A stretch of 64,000 nucleotides of DNA from the NCBI RefSeq assembly GCF_000519185.1, contig NZ_JAFA01000008.1, forward strand, positions 1 through 64,000. Direction: 5' to 3'. This document shows positions 36,038 through 44,515 of this stretch, in pieces. The notes beneath the pieces are model-generated. The model ran no database searches. It saw only the letters and a list, made by a program, of their open reading frames with translations, and had not been told where the DNA came from. The DNA comes from Paraburkholderia nodosa DSM 21604. Lineage in GTDB: Bacteria; Pseudomonadota; Gammaproteobacteria; Burkholderiales; Burkholderiaceae. Position numbers and translations under genes: made by a program. Numbering within the stretch: position 1 is the first letter of the stretch; each line of letters opens with the position of its first letter.

Positions 36038-36993
36038 GCGGCGGCCCCGCGGTGGTCGTTCTGCTGCGGTTGGTAGGGATGATGCTCGCGCCAGTGTCGC
36101 GCGATGTCCACGCGGCGCGTGACCCACACGCGCTCGTGTTTTTCGATGTGATCGAGAAAGCGCTGCAGCGCGCGAAAACGCCCAGGGCGCCCGAGCAGCC
36201 GGCAGTGCATGCCGATCGAGAGCATCTTCGGCGCTTCGTCGCCTTCTTCGTAGAGCACGTCGAATGCGTCGCGCAAATAGGTGAAGAAGTGGTCCGCCGT
36301 GTTGAAGCCCTGGGGCGAAGCGAAGCGCATGTCGTTCGTGTCGAGCGTGTAAGGCACGATCAGTTGCGGCGCCGACTTGCCGCCTGTGACCTCGACGTCC
36401 ATCCAGAACGGCAGGTCGTCGCCGTAGTAATCGGAGTCGTAGAGGAAGCCGCCATACTCGGCCACGAGGCGATGCGTGTTCGGGCTGTCGCGCCCCGTGT
36501 ACCAGCCGAGCGGGCGCACGCCCGTCACGCGCTCGATTGCTTCCATGCCGAGCTTCATATGCTCGGCCTCCTTGGCGGGCGAGACGTCCTGGTAGTGAAT
36601 CCATCGATACCCGTGGCACGCGATCTCGTGGCCCAGCTCGACGAACGCGCGCGCGACTTCGGGATGACGCTCGATCGCCATACCCACGCCGAACACGGTG
36701 AGCGGCAAACCGCGCTTTTCGAATTCGCGCAGGATGCGCCACACGCCCGCGCGCGAGCCATATTCGTAGATCGACTCCATGCTCATATGGCGCGCGGGAT
36801 ACGCCGCGGCGCCCACGATTTCGGAGAGGAACTGCTCGGAGCCGGGGTCGCCGTGCAGCACGCAGTTTTCGCCGCCCTCTTCGTAGTTGAGCACGAACTG
36901 CACCGCGACGCGCGCCTGACCGGGCCAGTTGGCCTGCACCGGATACCGGCCATAACCGATCAGATCGCGGGGATATTGGGGATCGAGTGGCAT
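36034..36993 (-). CDS. puuE: Allantoinase PuuE (polysaccharide deacetylase fold)
   Basis: A 319-residue metal-independent allantoinase of the NodB/polysaccharide deacetylase superfamily, converting allantoin to allantoate. Marks: DLIGYGRYPVQANWP, FVLNYEEGGENCVLHGD, EIACHGYRWIHYQ and GWYTGRDSPNTHRL. It is not the dinuclear-metal AllB type. The start MPLDPQYPRD at 36993 is typical of PuuE. It leads the operon and is coupled to uraD by a 4-bp overlap. Confidence 0.94.
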   Translation of the reverse strand: MPLDPQYPRDLIGYGRYPVQANWPGQARVAVQFVLNYEEGGENCVLHGDPGSEQFLSEIVGAAAYPARHMSMESIYEYGSRAGVWRILREFEKRGLPLTVFGVGMAIERHPEVARAFVELGHEIACHGYRWIHYQDVSPAKEAEHMKLGMEAIERVTGVRPLGWYTGRDSPNTHRLVAEYGGFLYDSDYYGDDLPFWMDVEVTGGKSAPQLIVPYTLDTNDMRFASPQGFNTADHFFTYLRDAFDVLYEEGDEAPKMLSIGMHCRLLGRPGRFRALQRFLDHIEKHERVWVTRRVDIARHWREHHPYQPQQNDHRGAAA

Positions 36994-37250
36994 GCTGGTC
37001 GAATCAATCGAATAGAGAGGATGAAACGAAATATCCGCGTAACGGCGAGGCGCCGTGAAGCGGCCGCCGGCGCTGCTTTGCAAGGCCTGACGAACGGTCC
37101 GCGCAACCTGCTTACAGGACCGGACCAGTGTAGCGAAATCACCCGTACGCGCCCATACGCACGCTCAGATAGTACGGGTCAAGCGAGGTGTATGTGGCCG
37201 CCCGATCTGGCGTAGCTGGGCGGCCACCCCCGCTTGCACGCGTTGCGCGT
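36994..37250. other. Intergenic region upstream of puuE
   Basis: 257 bp with two inverted repeats: ACCCGTAC (37141-37148) with GTACGGGT (37172-37179), and a 10-bp GC-rich hairpin (37194-37203 with 37218-37227) lacking a T tail just past the racemase gene. The first may be an operator or leader hairpin for puuE. Confidence 0.4.
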
Positions 37251-38039
37251 TTACCCGTAGCGCAACGGCCGCACCGGCGGCGGCGTTTCCGTGGCCGGGG
37301 CGGGATTAGTCGGGCTGAAACGCGCGAATTCGCCGTCGTAACGCTTGGCGAGCGGTCGCGCGAAGTCGCCGCGCTTGCCGGTCTTGAGGCGCAGCGCGAC
37401 GAGCACCTCCACCCATTTCACGGCGGCCGTCACGCCGTCGACCACCGGCACGCCGAGTGCGTCCTCCACCTGCGCGCACAAGCTCGTCATGCCCGCGCAA
37501 CCGAGCACGATCGCGTCGGCGCCATCTTCTTCGAGCGCGCGGCGGCACTCGTCGACGATCGCGCGGCGCGCGGCCGATCCCGGTTCATCGAGTTCGAGCA
37601 CGGCCACGTCGATCGCGCGCACGTTGCGGCAAAAACGCGTCATGCCGTAGCGCTCGGCGAGGTGCCAGGCCATTGCGCGAGTGCGCGAGAGCGTCGTCAC
37701 GACCGAGAAGCCCGGCGCGAGCACACTCGCCGCATGCATCGCGGCTTCCGCGATGCCCACGACGGGCCCGCGCGCCAACTCGCGCGCCGCGTAAAGGCCC
37801 GGGTCTCCAAAGCACGCGATCACGTAGCCGTCGAAGCCCTCGCGCTCGCCCGCCTCCACTTCGGCGAGCAGACCGGGCGTGGCGAGCGCCTCGTCGTAAT
37901 AGCCTTCGATCGACGGCGGGCCCATCGTCGGGCTCACCGCCACCACCTCCGTGCCCGGTGCGATCACGTCGCGCGCGCACTGCTCCATCGCGGCGGTCAT
38001 ACGCTGCGTGGTGTTCGGATTGATCAATTTGATGCGCAT
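37251..38039 (-). CDS. Asp/Glu/hydantoin racemase family; probable allantoin racemase
   Basis: A 262-residue cytosolic racemase. The two catalytic Cys of the family are visible in VIACFGDPGL and VLGCAGMT, and the N-terminal KLINPNTT is typical of hydantoin/allantoin racemases (HyuE, HpxA). Placement between an NCS1 permease (37 bp upstream) and allantoinase argues for interconverting allantoin enantiomers, so that either form can be used; substrate assignment is inference. The start MRIKLINPN at 38039 excludes a longer frame that would overlap the permease gene. Confidence 0.85.
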   Translation of the reverse strand: MRIKLINPNTTQRMTAAMEQCARDVIAPGTEVVAVSPTMGPPSIEGYYDEALATPGLLAEVEAGEREGFDGYVIACFGDPGLYAARELARGPVVGIAEAAMHAASVLAPGFSVVTTLSRTRAMAWHLAERYGMTRFCRNVRAIDVAVLELDEPGSAARRAIVDECRRALEEDGADAIVLGCAGMTSLCAQVEDALGVPVVDGVTAAVKWVEVLVALRLKTGKRGDFARPLAKRYDGEFARFSPTNPAPATETPPPVRPLRYG

Positions 38040-38076
38040 TTCGATTCCTTCGTCGATGCCTGGTTTTGCGTGAAGC

Positions 38077-39591
38077 TCATGCGTTTGCGCGAGCGCGTTC
38101 GCCCATCGTGAGCGCGCGATAGAACAACGCGCTGAGCGCGGCGCCAATGAACCACGAGAAGTTCGCCGCGCCGCCGAGCGAAGGCACCATCACGCAGAGA
38201 ATCGCGATCACCGCTGCGGGCAGCAAAGCCGACACCGCACGCCAGTTCACGCCGTTGCGATACCAGTACGCCCCCTTCGGCGACACCGAGTAGAGATCGT
38301 CCACGGCAAGACGCCCGCGCTTCACGAGATAAAAGTCCACGATCAGGACACCATACAAAGGCCCGATGAAGGCGCCAAGCACGTCGAGCGTGTAGTGAAT
38401 CACAGCCGGGTTGTTGAAGAGATTCCACGGCGTGATGAAGATCGAGGCCACGGCGGCGAGCATGCCACCCGCACGCCAGCTAATGAGCCGAGGCGCGACG
38501 TTGGAAAAATCGAACGCGGGCGAAACGAAGTTCGCGACGATGTTGATGCCGATGGTCGCAATCGTGAACGTGAGCGCGCCGAGAATCACAGCGGTCGGAT
38601 GATCGATGCGGCTGACCGTTTCGACGGGGTCGGTGATCAGTTCTCCGAACAGAGGGAGCGTAGCCGAAGTCGTGATGACCGTGACGAGCGAGAAGGCGAG
38701 AAAGTTGACCGGCAGTCCCCAGAAGTTGCCCTTGTGAACGCTCTTGAGCGACTTGCCATAACGCGAAAAGTCGCCGAAATTGAGCATCGGCCCCGAGAAA
38801 TACGACACCACGAGCGAGATCGCCGTGATCATCACGGGAATCACTTCGGTACCGTGATACTTCACCTGGCCAAGATTCAGACCGATGTTGTGCCAGCCCG
38901 CGCGATACACCATGTAACCCGCGAGCGCGAACATCACGACATAAACCGCCGGCCCCGCGAAGTCGATGAACTTCTTGATGGTCTCCATGCCGTTCCAGAA
39001 CACGAGCGCCTGCAGCACCCAGAGCGTCATGAAGCCGGCCCAGCCAATCGCGGAAAGCCCGAGCAAGCCGTGCTTGTGAACGTCGGCATAAGGCATGAGT
39101 TGCGGAACGAACTTGAGCACGACAATCACGAGCGCGCTCGAAGCGAGATAGGTCTGGATGCCGTACCACGCCACGGCGATGAGGCCGCGGATCACGGCGG
39201 GAATGTTGGCGCCGAGCACGCCGAAGGTGCCGCGACACGCCACCGGATACGGCACGCCGTGACGCTGGCTAGGCCGCGCGATCAGGTTGCAGAGCACATT
39301 GACGATGGAGATGCCGACGATCAGCGCGACGAGCACTTGCCAGCTCGTGAGGCCGAGCGCGAAGAGGCTCCCCGCGAACACGTACCCGCCGACGCTATGC
39401 ACGTCGGACATCCAGAACGCGAAGATGTTGTACGCGCCCCAGGTCTGCTCCTTGAGCGGTGCAAGGTCGTGGTTGTAGAGCCGCTCGCTGTAGCCGGCTG
39501 GCAAGCGCAGATTATCTGCGGACTCGCTGCTTTCGCCAGATTCGAAGTTGGGCACTGCCGGACTGCCAGGTGACGCGCTGAACTGAGCCAT
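38077..39591 (-). CDS. NCS1-family permease (allantoin/hydantoin/purine type)
   Basis: A 504-residue inner-membrane symporter with about twelve helices. PLKEQTWGAYNIFAFWMSDVHS and the W-G-IQTYLASSAL region match Mhp1/PucI-type nucleobase-cation symporters. With the racemase gene 37 bp downstream and the allantoin pathway beside it, allantoin or hydantoin uptake is the best guess; uracil or cytosine cannot be excluded. Confidence 0.88.
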   Translation of the reverse strand: MAQFSASPGSPAVPNFESGESSESADNLRLPAGYSERLYNHDLAPLKEQTWGAYNIFAFWMSDVHSVGGYVFAGSLFALGLTSWQVLVALIVGISIVNVLCNLIARPSQRHGVPYPVACRGTFGVLGANIPAVIRGLIAVAWYGIQTYLASSALVIVVLKFVPQLMPYADVHKHGLLGLSAIGWAGFMTLWVLQALVFWNGMETIKKFIDFAGPAVYVVMFALAGYMVYRAGWHNIGLNLGQVKYHGTEVIPVMITAISLVVSYFSGPMLNFGDFSRYGKSLKSVHKGNFWGLPVNFLAFSLVTVITTSATLPLFGELITDPVETVSRIDHPTAVILGALTFTIATIGINIVANFVSPAFDFSNVAPRLISWRAGGMLAAVASIFITPWNLFNNPAVIHYTLDVLGAFIGPLYGVLIVDFYLVKRGRLAVDDLYSVSPKGAYWYRNGVNWRAVSALLPAAVIAILCVMVPSLGGAANFSWFIGAALSALFYRALTMGERARANA

Positions 39592-39890
39592 GATCCGCTC
39601 CTTGGATGGATATGCCGACGGAAAAAAGACGCCTGAACGCCTCGAAACGCGTGCGTACCGCCGCTAGACGCGGCCGCCGCGATATCCCCGAATGGTCTGG
39701 CCTTCGCAGGCACTGCGCCGGTCGCCGCTTGCGGGCGCCCTGTAACGCGGTGCTTGTTCGAGCCGTACGCATGCCCTGCATGCGCCCCACTCCATCCTTT
39801 TCAGCCGCGGCGGCCACCGTTCGGAGTGGTCCGCCGCGCTTTACTGCAATCCTTTACTTCAATCCGTTCCAGTGCCGCGCCAGAAGCGCA
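39592..39890. other. Intergenic region between gntR and the NCS1 permease gene
   Basis: About 300 bp that should contain the permease promoter. I found no copy of the TTGTCAACAA palindrome seen upstream of gntR, no terminator and no small ORF. Confidence 0.35.
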
Positions 39891-40613
39891 TCAGCGTGCA
39901 AGCGAGGTCGCCTCACGAGCGCTGAATACTTCCTGCAAGTCGACCGAAGCGCCCGCCGGCCGGTCGAGCATCCTGAGCTCGACACCCTGCAAATGGCGCA
40001 CCATGAGGTCGACGGCCTCTTGCTCGTCGCCGGCCTCGAGCGCTGCGAGAATCGCCTCGTGATCGTCGAACGAACACGGACTGCGTCCCGGCGATTCGTA
40101 GAGCGCTGAAATCAGCGTCGAGCGCGCCACGAGCCCGCCCAGGCAATCGCACAGCACCGTATTGCCGGTGAGCGTGGCCAGCGACGTATGAAACTCGCCC
40201 GAAAGGCGGATCCACGTCGGAAAGTCGCGCCCCTCAAAGGCCTTGCGCTCGCGCCTGATCGTCTCGCCGATGGTCTTCAGCCGACGGCTGCTGTGCTGCG
40301 CGCTGCAGATGCGACCCACCACTGCCAACTCGATGATCCGCCGCATCTCAAACACCTCGTGCACCTCCTGGAGCGACGGGCTTGCGACGAACGCGCCACG
40401 ATTGGGCTCCAGATCCACGAGATGGTCCTTCGCGAGCAGCGCGAGCGCCTGGCGGATCGGGCCACGCTTCACGCCGAATACTTCGCACAACTGCGCTTCA
40501 GTCAACTTCGCGCCGGGCGGCAGCCGGTGCTCGAGAATCGCGGCGCGGATTCGCGCGGCGATCGCCTCGGGCTTCATGCCGGTTGCTTCGGCGTCGATAT
40601 CGGTCTTTCGCAT
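39891..40613 (-). CDS. GntR-family (FadR/FCD type) transcriptional regulator
   Basis: A 240-residue repressor-type protein with an N-terminal winged helix (LPPGAKLTEAQLCEVFGVKR, then GPIRQALALL) and a C-terminal all-helical FCD ligand domain (EMRRIIELAVVGRI, SGEFHTSLATLTGN, FDDHEAILAALEAGD) containing the His residues of the metal/ligand site. It is the likely local regulator of the permease-racemase and allantoin genes. The start MRKTDIDAEA at 40613 lies 44 bp from a palindromic operator candidate, suggesting autoregulation. Confidence 0.9.
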   Translation of the reverse strand: MRKTDIDAEATGMKPEAIAARIRAAILEHRLPPGAKLTEAQLCEVFGVKRGPIRQALALLAKDHLVDLEPNRGAFVASPSLQEVHEVFEMRRIIELAVVGRICSAQHSSRRLKTIGETIRRERKAFEGRDFPTWIRLSGEFHTSLATLTGNTVLCDCLGGLVARSTLISALYESPGRSPCSFDDHEAILAALEAGDEQEAVDLMVRHLQGVELRMLDRPAGASVDLQEVFSAREATSLAR

Positions 40614-40656
40614 GGTTCGGGTCTCTATGTTGGGTATCCTAGGTTGGACATAAATA

Positions 40657-40666
40657 TTGTCAACAA
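40657..40666. promoter_or_regulatory. Palindromic operator candidate, copy 1 (gntR promoter)
   Basis: TTGTCAACAA, extended as ATTGT-CA-ACAAT (40656-40667), lies 44 bp upstream of gntR in an AT-rich patch. TTGT-N2-ACAA dyads are typical of FadR-type GntR regulators. Confidence 0.5.
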
Positions 40667-40799
40667 TTTTGTGGGCGAACCTGGGGAAGATCCCCACCTG
40701 CGCGTCGGCTGCCACATGCCTCTTATCGGTGAAACGCGCTTTATTTCGGGGAATTCAGCGCCTGCATGGTGATTCGTCGCCCCAATCCGGTCACATTTT

Positions 40800-40809
40800 T
40801 TGTCAACAA
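40800..40809. promoter_or_regulatory. Palindromic operator candidate, copy 2
   Basis: A second exact TTGTCAACAA lies 143 bp further upstream of gntR, within another AT-rich patch. Two identical decamers in this GC-rich context suggest paired operators and possible DNA looping. Confidence 0.5.
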
Positions 40810-40882
40810 TTTAGAGAGGAAGCGTTGACGTGAACATTGTCTGATGCCGCCCGGAATTGGCCGTTAGTTGCATAAGACTCCA

Positions 40883-40906
40883 TAAAAAAAGCGCCCGGAA
40901 GCGCTT
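40883..40906 (-). terminator. Terminator of ldcA
   Basis: A 6-bp stem (40889-40894 with 40901-40906), a 6-nt loop, and T7 on the minus strand (A run 40884-40890), 17 bp past the ldcA stop. Confidence 0.75.
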
Positions 40907-40922
40907 CTGTGTCAGTGCGAAA

Positions 40923-41849
40923 TCAACCCAGATGCGGATACCCGCTCACGGTCAGCTCGAAACCATGTGCGGTGGTGGTCAGCTGCGCCGGCGCGCCCAT
41001 CGGCAGCGTGACCATATCCGGAATATGACCGAACGGCAGGCCCGTCACCACCGGAATGCCAACCACGGCACGCACCTGCTCCACCATTTCGCGCAGATCG
41101 TAGCCGTTGTCGTAATCGAACTGCTTGTGGCCGGTGAAGTCGCCCAGCACCAGGGCTTGCTGGCGAGCAAGAATGCCGGTCAGATGCAGCTGATAAATCA
41201 TGCGCTCGACGCGGAACGGCTGCTCGTTCACATCTTCGACGAACAGGATGCCGCCCTCGACCGGCGGCAGATAAGGCGTGCCGATCAACGAAGTCAGCAC
41301 GGCCAGATTGCCGCCCCAGAGCGTGCCCGAAACATTCGTCGACTGGGCCTGCGGCGCATTCACCTTGAGCGTGTATTTCGGTTTCGAGAGCGCGTCCCAG
41401 AAGTGATGCATCGTGAAGCTGCTGAGGCTCTCGGCGCCGAAGTCGCTGCAGAGCATCGGACCGCCGAATGTCGTGAGCCCGGCGCGCGCGAGCAGCGCAA
41501 GCTGAATGGCGGTGAAATCGCTATGCCCCACGAACGCAATGGGCTGATCGGCCAAACGCCGTTGCAGTCCGTCGTAATCGAGACCGTGCAGGATGCGCAC
41601 CGCGCCGTAGCCTCCACGCACGGCGAGTACGATGTCCGGCAGCTCGCGCGACGGGTCGGCGAGGCGATTCAGTTCGGCCGCGCGCTGGCCATCCGTGCCG
41701 GCAAAGCGCTGATAGCGCCGTTCGGTCGACTGCACGCCGTCGACGTGATGGCCTTGCGCCCGCAACCGCGCAAGCGCGCGATGCACTGCTTCCTGGTCAT
41801 GCGGATAACCGGACGGTGCGATCAGTTCGATGGTGCGATGAATGGTCAT
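40923..41849 (-). CDS. ldcA: LD-carboxypeptidase (muramoyltetrapeptide carboxypeptidase)
   Basis: A 308-residue S66-family peptidase that removes the terminal D-Ala from recycled murein tetrapeptides in the cytosol. The Ser-Glu-His triad is visible as GHSDF (nucleophile Ser, near residue 109), VEDVNEQPFR (Glu) and FGHIPD (His). There is no signal peptide. It follows tadA by 25 bp on the minus strand and is the last gene of DUF1992-tadA-ldcA. Confidence 0.92.
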   Translation of the reverse strand: MTIHRTIELIAPSGYPHDQEAVHRALARLRAQGHHVDGVQSTERRYQRFAGTDGQRAAELNRLADPSRELPDIVLAVRGGYGAVRILHGLDYDGLQRRLADQPIAFVGHSDFTAIQLALLARAGLTTFGGPMLCSDFGAESLSSFTMHHFWDALSKPKYTLKVNAPQAQSTNVSGTLWGGNLAVLTSLIGTPYLPPVEGGILFVEDVNEQPFRVERMIYQLHLTGILARQQALVLGDFTGHKQFDYDNGYDLREMVEQVRAVVGIPVVTGLPFGHIPDMVTLPMGAPAQLTTTAHGFELTVSGYPHLG

Positions 41850-41874
41850 GTCGAATTCGATTCAACCGTGAGAT

Positions 41875-42468
41875 TCAACCCGCAGGTTCGCCCGGACCGG
41901 CGACACCAGTCCCTCCCTGCGTTTGCTCAGCCTGTTCGCGAGCCGTGCGCCGCGCTTCCCGGCTCGCGCGGCGCCGGTCGGCGAAGAACGCGCGCAGCGC
42001 CTCGCCGCACTCGTCCGCCAGCACGCCACCCGATACGCTCGTCTGATGATTGAGCTGCTCATTGGCGAAGGCGTCGACCACGCTGCCGCAGGCGCCGGTT
42101 TTCGGGTCATGCGCGCCGAACACCACACGTGCGATGCGCGCGTGCATGATCGCGCCGGCGCACATCAGGCACGGTTCAAGGGTCACATAGAGTTCGCAGC
42201 CGGGCAAGCGGTAGTTTCCCAGCGCGTGCGCGCCCGCGCGCAAGGCCGCCATTTCGGCGTGCGCGGAGGGATCGTGCGCGCCGATCGGGTGATTGAAGCC
42301 CGAGGCGATCACTTCGTCACCGCGTACGAGCACCGCGCCCACAGGCACTTCGCCGGCGGCGCGCGCCTCTTCGGCGGCCGCCTGCGCGAGGCGCATGAAA
42401 TGCCGGTCGCGCTCGGAAACGGAATCGGGTTGGACGTCGGATTGAGGCGCGCCTGTGGACGCCGTCAT
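41875..42468 (-). CDS. tadA: tRNA-specific adenosine deaminase TadA
   Basis: A 197-residue zinc deaminase making inosine-34 in tRNA-Arg(ACG). Zinc and catalytic motifs: HAEMAAL (His, Glu) and PCLMCAGAI (two Cys). C-terminal helix and Arg-rich tail follow, ending in a Gly/Gln-rich extension. The start MTASTGAPQ at 42468 was chosen because a longer open frame upstream is not protein-like and overlaps neighbours. An essential housekeeping gene, cotranscribed with ldcA. Confidence 0.94.
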   Translation of the reverse strand: MTASTGAPQSDVQPDSVSERDRHFMRLAQAAAEEARAAGEVPVGAVLVRGDEVIASGFNHPIGAHDPSAHAEMAALRAGAHALGNYRLPGCELYVTLEPCLMCAGAIMHARIARVVFGAHDPKTGACGSVVDAFANEQLNHQTSVSGGVLADECGEALRAFFADRRRASREARRTAREQAEQTQGGTGVAGPGEPAG

Positions 42469-42566
42469 GAGCAGATCGGCGGGAACCGATCCGGCAGGCA
42501 AACGGGCAGCCGGGTGCGCCTCTTCGCGTTCGCCGCCGGGAGCGTCTGGCTGGACGGGACTGCCCG

Positions 42567-42977
42567 TCACGCGGCCCCCGCCGGGAGCCCCGGGAGACCG
42601 GGCTCGCCCGCTGCGCGTTCGGACAAACGCTCCGCGATGCGGCGGCGATATTCGTGCGGCACGACCATCGGTCCGCCGCGCAAGGATTCGAGCGCCATGT
42701 CGAGCGCCAGCATGCGCGCGCGCAGACGGCATTGCGCGGCCTTGTCGCCCACCGTGGCGAGCGCTTCCTCGAGGTCGCGCAAGGCCCGCAGCTGTTCGAC
42801 TGCGGGCGGCACGAAGCCCGCGTTCTTCAGGATGCGGTGGGCTATGCGCACTTCTTCGGGCACGAGCAGGTCGTCGTCGAGCGTCTGCGGCGCACCGGCG
42901 CCGGGCAGGTCGTCGAGGTCACCGCGCGCGGCCGCGGCGGCAATCCGTTGTTCGACGAGGGCATCAAGCAATTTCAT
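42567..42977 (-). CDS. DUF1992 family protein
   Basis: A 136-residue protein of the DUF1992 family (related to the DNAJC28 conserved domain; no J domain here). Marks: LVEQRIAAAAARGDLDDLPGAGAPQ and EVRIAHRILKNAGFVPPAVE. Function is unknown. The start MKLLDALVEQRI at 42977 is favoured over an upstream ATG because homologs begin close to the EQRI motif. It precedes tadA by 98 bp on the same strand. Confidence 0.85.
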   Translation of the reverse strand: MKLLDALVEQRIAAAAARGDLDDLPGAGAPQTLDDDLLVPEEVRIAHRILKNAGFVPPAVEQLRALRDLEEALATVGDKAAQCRLRARMLALDMALESLRGGPMVVPHEYRRRIAERLSERAAGEPGLPGLPAGAA

Positions 42978-43275
42978 CAGGAATCCACTACGTTGCGGCT
43001 CACGCATTCTATCAGGGTAAGACCTGGAAGACCGTGCGCAGCTGGCATGTGTGCCATCTACTCGCTACAGCTTGACAGACTGGCGGTTTGATGCGGGACA
43101 AATAGGCGTGGACGGCGATTTCTCGAATCGTCAGATGGCAGGCGGCGTTGCCGGTGGATGCGGCACCGGCACGCGGTTCCGGGGCTGGATGTGAAAACGC
43201 CGCTGGAGTGTCCGGCTCGTACCGGCACACCAGCGGCGCTAGAAAGATATCGGGGCACTCAGCCCCGCCCTTCCC

Positions 43276-44472
43276 TTAGTCCTTCATCACCTTGCCGACC
43301 GCGTCGACCACCACGCTCACGTTTTTCTCGTTGAGGCCTGCCACGCACATACGGCCCGAGCGCAGGACATACACGCCGAATTCCTCTTTCAGGCGCTCGA
43401 CCTGCTTCTCGCTCAAGCCTGTGTACGTGAACATGCCGCGCTGCTTTACGTAGCGAGCGAGCGCCGCTTCGCTCGCATGGGCGCTCAGGCCGTCGTGAAT
43501 CGCCACGCGCATGCGCGCAATGCGCTCGCACATCGCCGTCAGCTCCTGCTCCCACGACGCCTTCAGTTCCGGCGTGCTCAACACACGGGTGACGATCTTC
43601 GCGCCGTGAGTCGGCGGATTGCTGTAGTTCGCGCGCACCGAGCCCGTGAGCTGGCCGAGCACACGGTCGGCGGCCGCCGCGTCTTCGCAGATCACGTGCA
43701 GGCCGCCACAACGCTCGCCGTAGAGCGAGAAGTTCTTCGAGAACGAATTCGCCACGAGCGCCGGCACACCGCGGCGCGCAAGCTCGCGCACCGCGAACGC
43801 GTCGTCCTCGAGGCCCGCGCCGAAGCCCTGATACGCCATATCGACGAACGGCAGCAGATCGCGCTTTTGCAGCACGTCGATCAGTTGCTCCCACTGCGCG
43901 CGATCCAGATCGACGCCCGTCGGGTTATGGCAGCACGCGTGCAGCAGCACGACGCTCTTCGCAGGCAGCGCGTCGATGGCCGAGAGCATCGCGTCGAACT
44001 TCAGGCCGCCCGTCACCTCGTCGTAGTACGGGTACGTGTTCACCGTGAAGCCCGCGCGCTCGAAGATGAAACGATGGTTCTCCCACGTCGGATCGCTCAC
44101 CCACACCTGGCTGGTCGCAAAGTAGCGCTTGATGAAATCGGCGCCCACCTTGAGCGCGCCCGAGCCGCCCAGCGTCTGCACGGTCGCGATGCGGCCGGCC
44201 GCGCGCGACGGGCAGTCAGCGCCGAACACCAGCGCCTGCACGGCGTCGCGGTACTGCGCGAAACCGGCCATCGGCAGATACGGCTTCGGACCCGGCTCCT
44301 CGAGAATCGCCGCCTCGGCCGCGTGAACGGCCTTCATGACGGGCAGACGGCCTTCGTCGTCGAAGTAGATGCCAATGCTCAGATTGACCTTGTTCTGACG
44401 CGGGTCCTTCTGGAAGTTCTCGTTAAGCGAGAGGATCGGGTCGCCGGGGTAGGCATCGATGTGTTCGAACAT
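43276..44472 (-). CDS. tyrB: Aromatic amino acid / aspartate aminotransferase
   Basis: A 398-residue fold-type I PLP aminotransferase (class I, subgroup alpha). SFSKNFSLYGERCG contains the PLP Lys, HACCHNPTGVD and the NSP-type segment the cofactor contacts, and LRSGRMCVAGLN the substrate-carboxylate Arg. It transaminates aromatic amino acids or aspartate with 2-oxoglutarate. Placement 43 bp after aroP favours the aromatic role. TyrB versus AspC cannot be settled from motifs alone. Confidence 0.9.
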   Translation of the reverse strand: MFEHIDAYPGDPILSLNENFQKDPRQNKVNLSIGIYFDDEGRLPVMKAVHAAEAAILEEPGPKPYLPMAGFAQYRDAVQALVFGADCPSRAAGRIATVQTLGGSGALKVGADFIKRYFATSQVWVSDPTWENHRFIFERAGFTVNTYPYYDEVTGGLKFDAMLSAIDALPAKSVVLLHACCHNPTGVDLDRAQWEQLIDVLQKRDLLPFVDMAYQGFGAGLEDDAFAVRELARRGVPALVANSFSKNFSLYGERCGGLHVICEDAAAADRVLGQLTGSVRANYSNPPTHGAKIVTRVLSTPELKASWEQELTAMCERIARMRVAIHDGLSAHASEAALARYVKQRGMFTYTGLSEKQVERLKEEFGVYVLRSGRMCVAGLNEKNVSVVVDAVGKVMKD

Positions 44473-44515
44473 GCTGTTTAACTCTCTGGACGAAATTCGG
44501 GACGAATATCAGCGC

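Noticed and set aside
36038-36742. Long N-terminal extension of the uraD reading frame
   Set aside because: It is antisense-like sequence within puuE; the OHCU decarboxylase homology begins at the ATG overlapping the puuE stop.
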